A stretch of 64,000 nt of DNA from NCBI GenBank assembly GCA_034440615.1, contig JAOTOM010003975.1, positions 123,501 through 187,500 on the forward strand. The letters are read 5' to 3'. Below the pieces are notes generated by a model. That model saw only the letters and a program-made list of their open reading frames with translations, was not told the origin of the DNA and ran no database searches. The position numbers and the translations under genes were made by a program. Positions 61,793 to 64,000 of this stretch are shown one piece after another; within the stretch, counting starts at the first letter, position 1; each line of letters starts with the position of its first letter. This DNA comes from Ashinkailepas kermadecensis (Eukaryota > Arthropoda > Thecostraca > Neolepadidae).

Positions 61793-62650
61793 TCATATCA
61801 AACACCGGTCCATGCTGATACGGTGGTTTACGATCATATCAGGCATCAGCTCCAGGCTGGTATGGTGCAGCGCGATCATATCCTGCGTCAGCTCCAGGCT
61901 GGTATGGTGCAGCGCGATCATATCAGGCATCAGCCCCAGACTGGTACGGCGCAGAGCGTTCACCAACCAGTTTCGGTACATGTTGGAGCACCATAACCAT
62001 ACGCGGCGCGGGGACAGGTTTTCTTGTCTGCAGGTGTCTGAGGTCCGGTAGATTCCAATATCAGCTGCCGGGGCCGTGGCACCGCCTGCCGGGGCCGTGG
62101 CACCGCCTGCCGGGGCCGTAGCACCGCCTGCCGGGGCCGTAGCACCGCCTGCCGGGGCCGTAGCACCGCCTGCCGGGGCCGTGGCACCGCCTGCCGGGGC
62201 CGTAGCACCGCCTGCCGGGGCCGTAGCACCGCCTGCCGGGGCCGTGGCACCGCCTGCCGGGGCCGTGGCACCGCCTGCCGGGGCCGTGGCACCGCCTGCC
62301 GGGGCCGTAGCACCGCCTGCCGGGGCCGTGGCACCGCCTGCCGGGGCCGTAGCACCGCCTGCCGGGGCCGTGGCACCGCCTGCCGGGGCCAAGGTAGATG
62401 CAAGTTGGGCGGCCTCGACACTGGCGCCCGACGCCATCACCCCTGGTGGACGTGACACCAGCGCCCCTGGTGACCGCGACACCAGCGCCCCTAGTGATCG
62501 TGTCACTACCTCCCCTATCCGCGGTCCGCCTGAGCCGACGGCGCTGGCGGAAACCGATGAGCTGGTGTCGGTGCCTTCAGCTGGGATAGTCTCAGAGGAA
62601 ATTACGCTAAAGGATTGTCGAACATGACCATCGCACCACTGTACTTCCAC
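61793..62650 (-). CDS. Doubtful 285-codon frame over two tandem repeats
   Basis: The frame starts at an ATG (62650) with MEVQWCDGHVRQSFSVISSE and a Ser/Gly/Ala-rich region. It crosses the 21 bp array (about 16 GGATAPA units), then VWLWCSNMYRNWLVNALRR, and ends with three ~17-residue units around DMIALHHTSLEL (51 bp repeat, 61800-61960). Unique sequence on both sides of a repeat whose period is a multiple of three is compatible with coding. However, the opposite strand is also open through the array and no domain is recognised. It may be an exon of a low-complexity protein or chance. Confidence 0.25.
   Translation of the reverse strand: MEVQWCDGHVRQSFSVISSETIPAEGTDTSSSVSASAVGSGGPRIGEVVTRSLGALVSRSPGALVSRPPGVMASGASVEAAQLASTLAPAGGATAPAGGATAPAGGATAPAGGATAPAGGATAPAGGATAPAGGATAPAGGATAPAGGATAPAGGATAPAGGATAPAGGATAPAGGATAPAGGATAPAGGATAPAADIGIYRTSDTCRQENLSPRRVWLWCSNMYRNWLVNALRRTSLGLMPDMIALHHTSLELTQDMIALHHTSLELMPDMIVNHRISMDRCLI
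62058..62395. repeat. 21 bp minisatellite, 16 copies
   Basis: The unit GCCGGGGCCGTGGCACCGCC + T is nearly invariant (GTGG/GTAG is the only common change). It is stop-free in several frames (GAVAPPA plus, GGATAPA and RQAVPRP minus). Confidence 0.97.
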
Positions 62651-63205
62651 GGAGAGTGGGGAGAAAATGTACGACTAGGTTAACAGGCGCACTAGCACCT
62701 GGTGCTTACTCCTGATTGCGAAGAGTATGTGCAGAGTTATGTGAATTGCAGCGAAAAGAAAAGCGCCCCAGTGCACCCCTTCCGACCTCTTTTCGCCCAG
62801 CACGCCAGGTATCCCCAAGGAGTCATTAGTGATGGATATTTCAATCTCCCCAAGAGTAGGATATTGGGTGGGACTTTCCTCTTGACACGTGTTGTTAAAT
62901 TTTCTGGATGCTGATCACGTTATCCGCTCGACTCTGGCTCCGCGAACAAGGTAGTTGAAAAACCGGCTGGACTTTTTTTTACGTTTAGTCCCTCAGAGTC
63001 AATGCAGATTGACGCGGGTTCAAACCTTTTGAGGAATTCCATAGTGAGGGCCCTCTGTAAATACTTTGCATCCGGTTTTATGGCGCCAGCGTTCGTCATC
63101 CTCATCAAGCAATGGGGAAGGTGGAAAGGAACACTTCGATATAAAAGGTGCTTTTAAGCAATATCAGAATCGTATGGCTCGGGCTGTGAACGGTGAGTCT
63201 CGAGA
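62651..63205. other. Unassigned sequence
   Basis: Short frames only, no recognised feature. Confidence 0.4.
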
Positions 63206-63736
63206 GTAGTTATCTCTCTACCTCTCCCTCCCCCTCTCCATATCCCCTCTCTCCCTCTATCTCTCTATCTCTCTATTTCGCTATCTCTCTATCTATCCAT
63301 CTCTCTATCTCTCCATTTCTATATCTCTCCATCTCTCTATCTCTCCATCTCTCTATCTCTCTAGCTATCCATCTCTCTGGCTATCCATCTCTCTAGCTAT
63401 CCACCTCTCTAGCTATCCATCTATCGATCCATCCACACATCTATCCTTCCATACATCTATCCATCCATACATATATCCATCCATACATCCATTCATCTAT
63501 ACATCTATCCATCCATACATATATCCATCCATCCATCCATCCATTCATCCATTCATCCATTCACCCATTCATTCATTCATCCATGTATACATTCATCCAT
63601 TCATACATACATTCATCCATTCATCCATTCATCCATTCATACATCCATTCATACATCCATCCATCCATCCATCCATCCATCCATTCATTCATTCATTCAT
63701 TCATTCATTCATTCATTTATTTATTTATTTATTCAT

Positions 63737-63803
<67 letters not shown>

Positions 63804-63932
63804 TTCATTTATTTATTTATTTATTTATTCATTCATTCATTCATCCATTCATTCATTCATCCATGTATACATTCATCCATGTATACATTCATCCACTCAT
63901 CCATTCATCCATTCATCCATCCATTCATACAT

Positions 63933-63967
<35 letters not shown>

Positions 63968-64000
63968 TTCATTCATTCATTCATTCATTCATTCATTCAT
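63206..64000 (+). repeat. Compound pyrimidine-rich microsatellite to the window end
   Basis: TCTCTATC-type repeats (63206-63420) pass into CATCCATC (63420-63540), CATTCATC and CATTCATT (63540-63715), TTTATTTA (63715-63830) and back through CATT, CATC and TTTA blocks. Each block differs from its neighbour by single-base steps (CATC, CATT, TTTA). The array continues beyond 64000. Confidence 0.97.

Overview
This window looks like nuclear DNA of an arthropod, possibly a crustacean. The clues are a decayed non-LTR retrotransposon of the I/Jockey type (CCHC knuckles, reverse transcriptase, RNase H), hAT-type elements, a tRNA-derived SINE, short TTAGG runs (the ancestral arthropod telomere motif) and a secreted repeat protein whose signal peptide seems to be split by an intron, as in many arthropod cuticle and structural protein genes. 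There is no bacterial-style gene packing. The taxon is an inference, because no single-copy marker gene is visible.

Layout. 1-4100: two perfect hairpins, then a 2.86 kb hAT-ended element filled with a degenerate ~21-22 bp repeat. 4100-7670: microsatellites, then 37-39 bp and 20 bp arrays. 10580-13385: a 45 bp array and a 77 bp array. 14426-17131: one large coding exon of a secreted low-complexity protein on the minus strand, with its splice-acceptor end tandemly triplicated. 17460-26760: many further arrays (34, 63, 20, 33, 37, 37 and ~65 bp). 29010-39470: short arrays, an 0.8 kb foldback palindrome beside a long TA microsatellite, the SINE, 49/44/28 bp arrays and an odd G/T-only tract ending in 56 T. 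41780-42274: two putative exons of a nuclear protein ending in a PCNA-binding (PIP-box) motif. 44292-46909: a second, inverted copy of the hAT-ended satellite element. 49275-51030: short arrays and a weak decayed coding stretch. 51360-56685: the I-like LINE. 56686-57560: a second LINE tail interrupted by a clean 461 bp hAT MITE. 59080-65000 side: AT-rich DNA with TTAGG motifs, 72 bp and 21 bp arrays, and tetranucleotide microsatellites running off the window end.

Tandem repeats make up roughly a third of the window by my rough addition of array lengths, in more than twenty unrelated families. Long open frames inside arrays are mostly by-products of stop-free units and are not called as genes. 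Only two loci look like host genes (14426-16906 minus, and 41780-42274 plus), and both are partial. All repeat counts and periods were made by eye; no alignment or database search was run.
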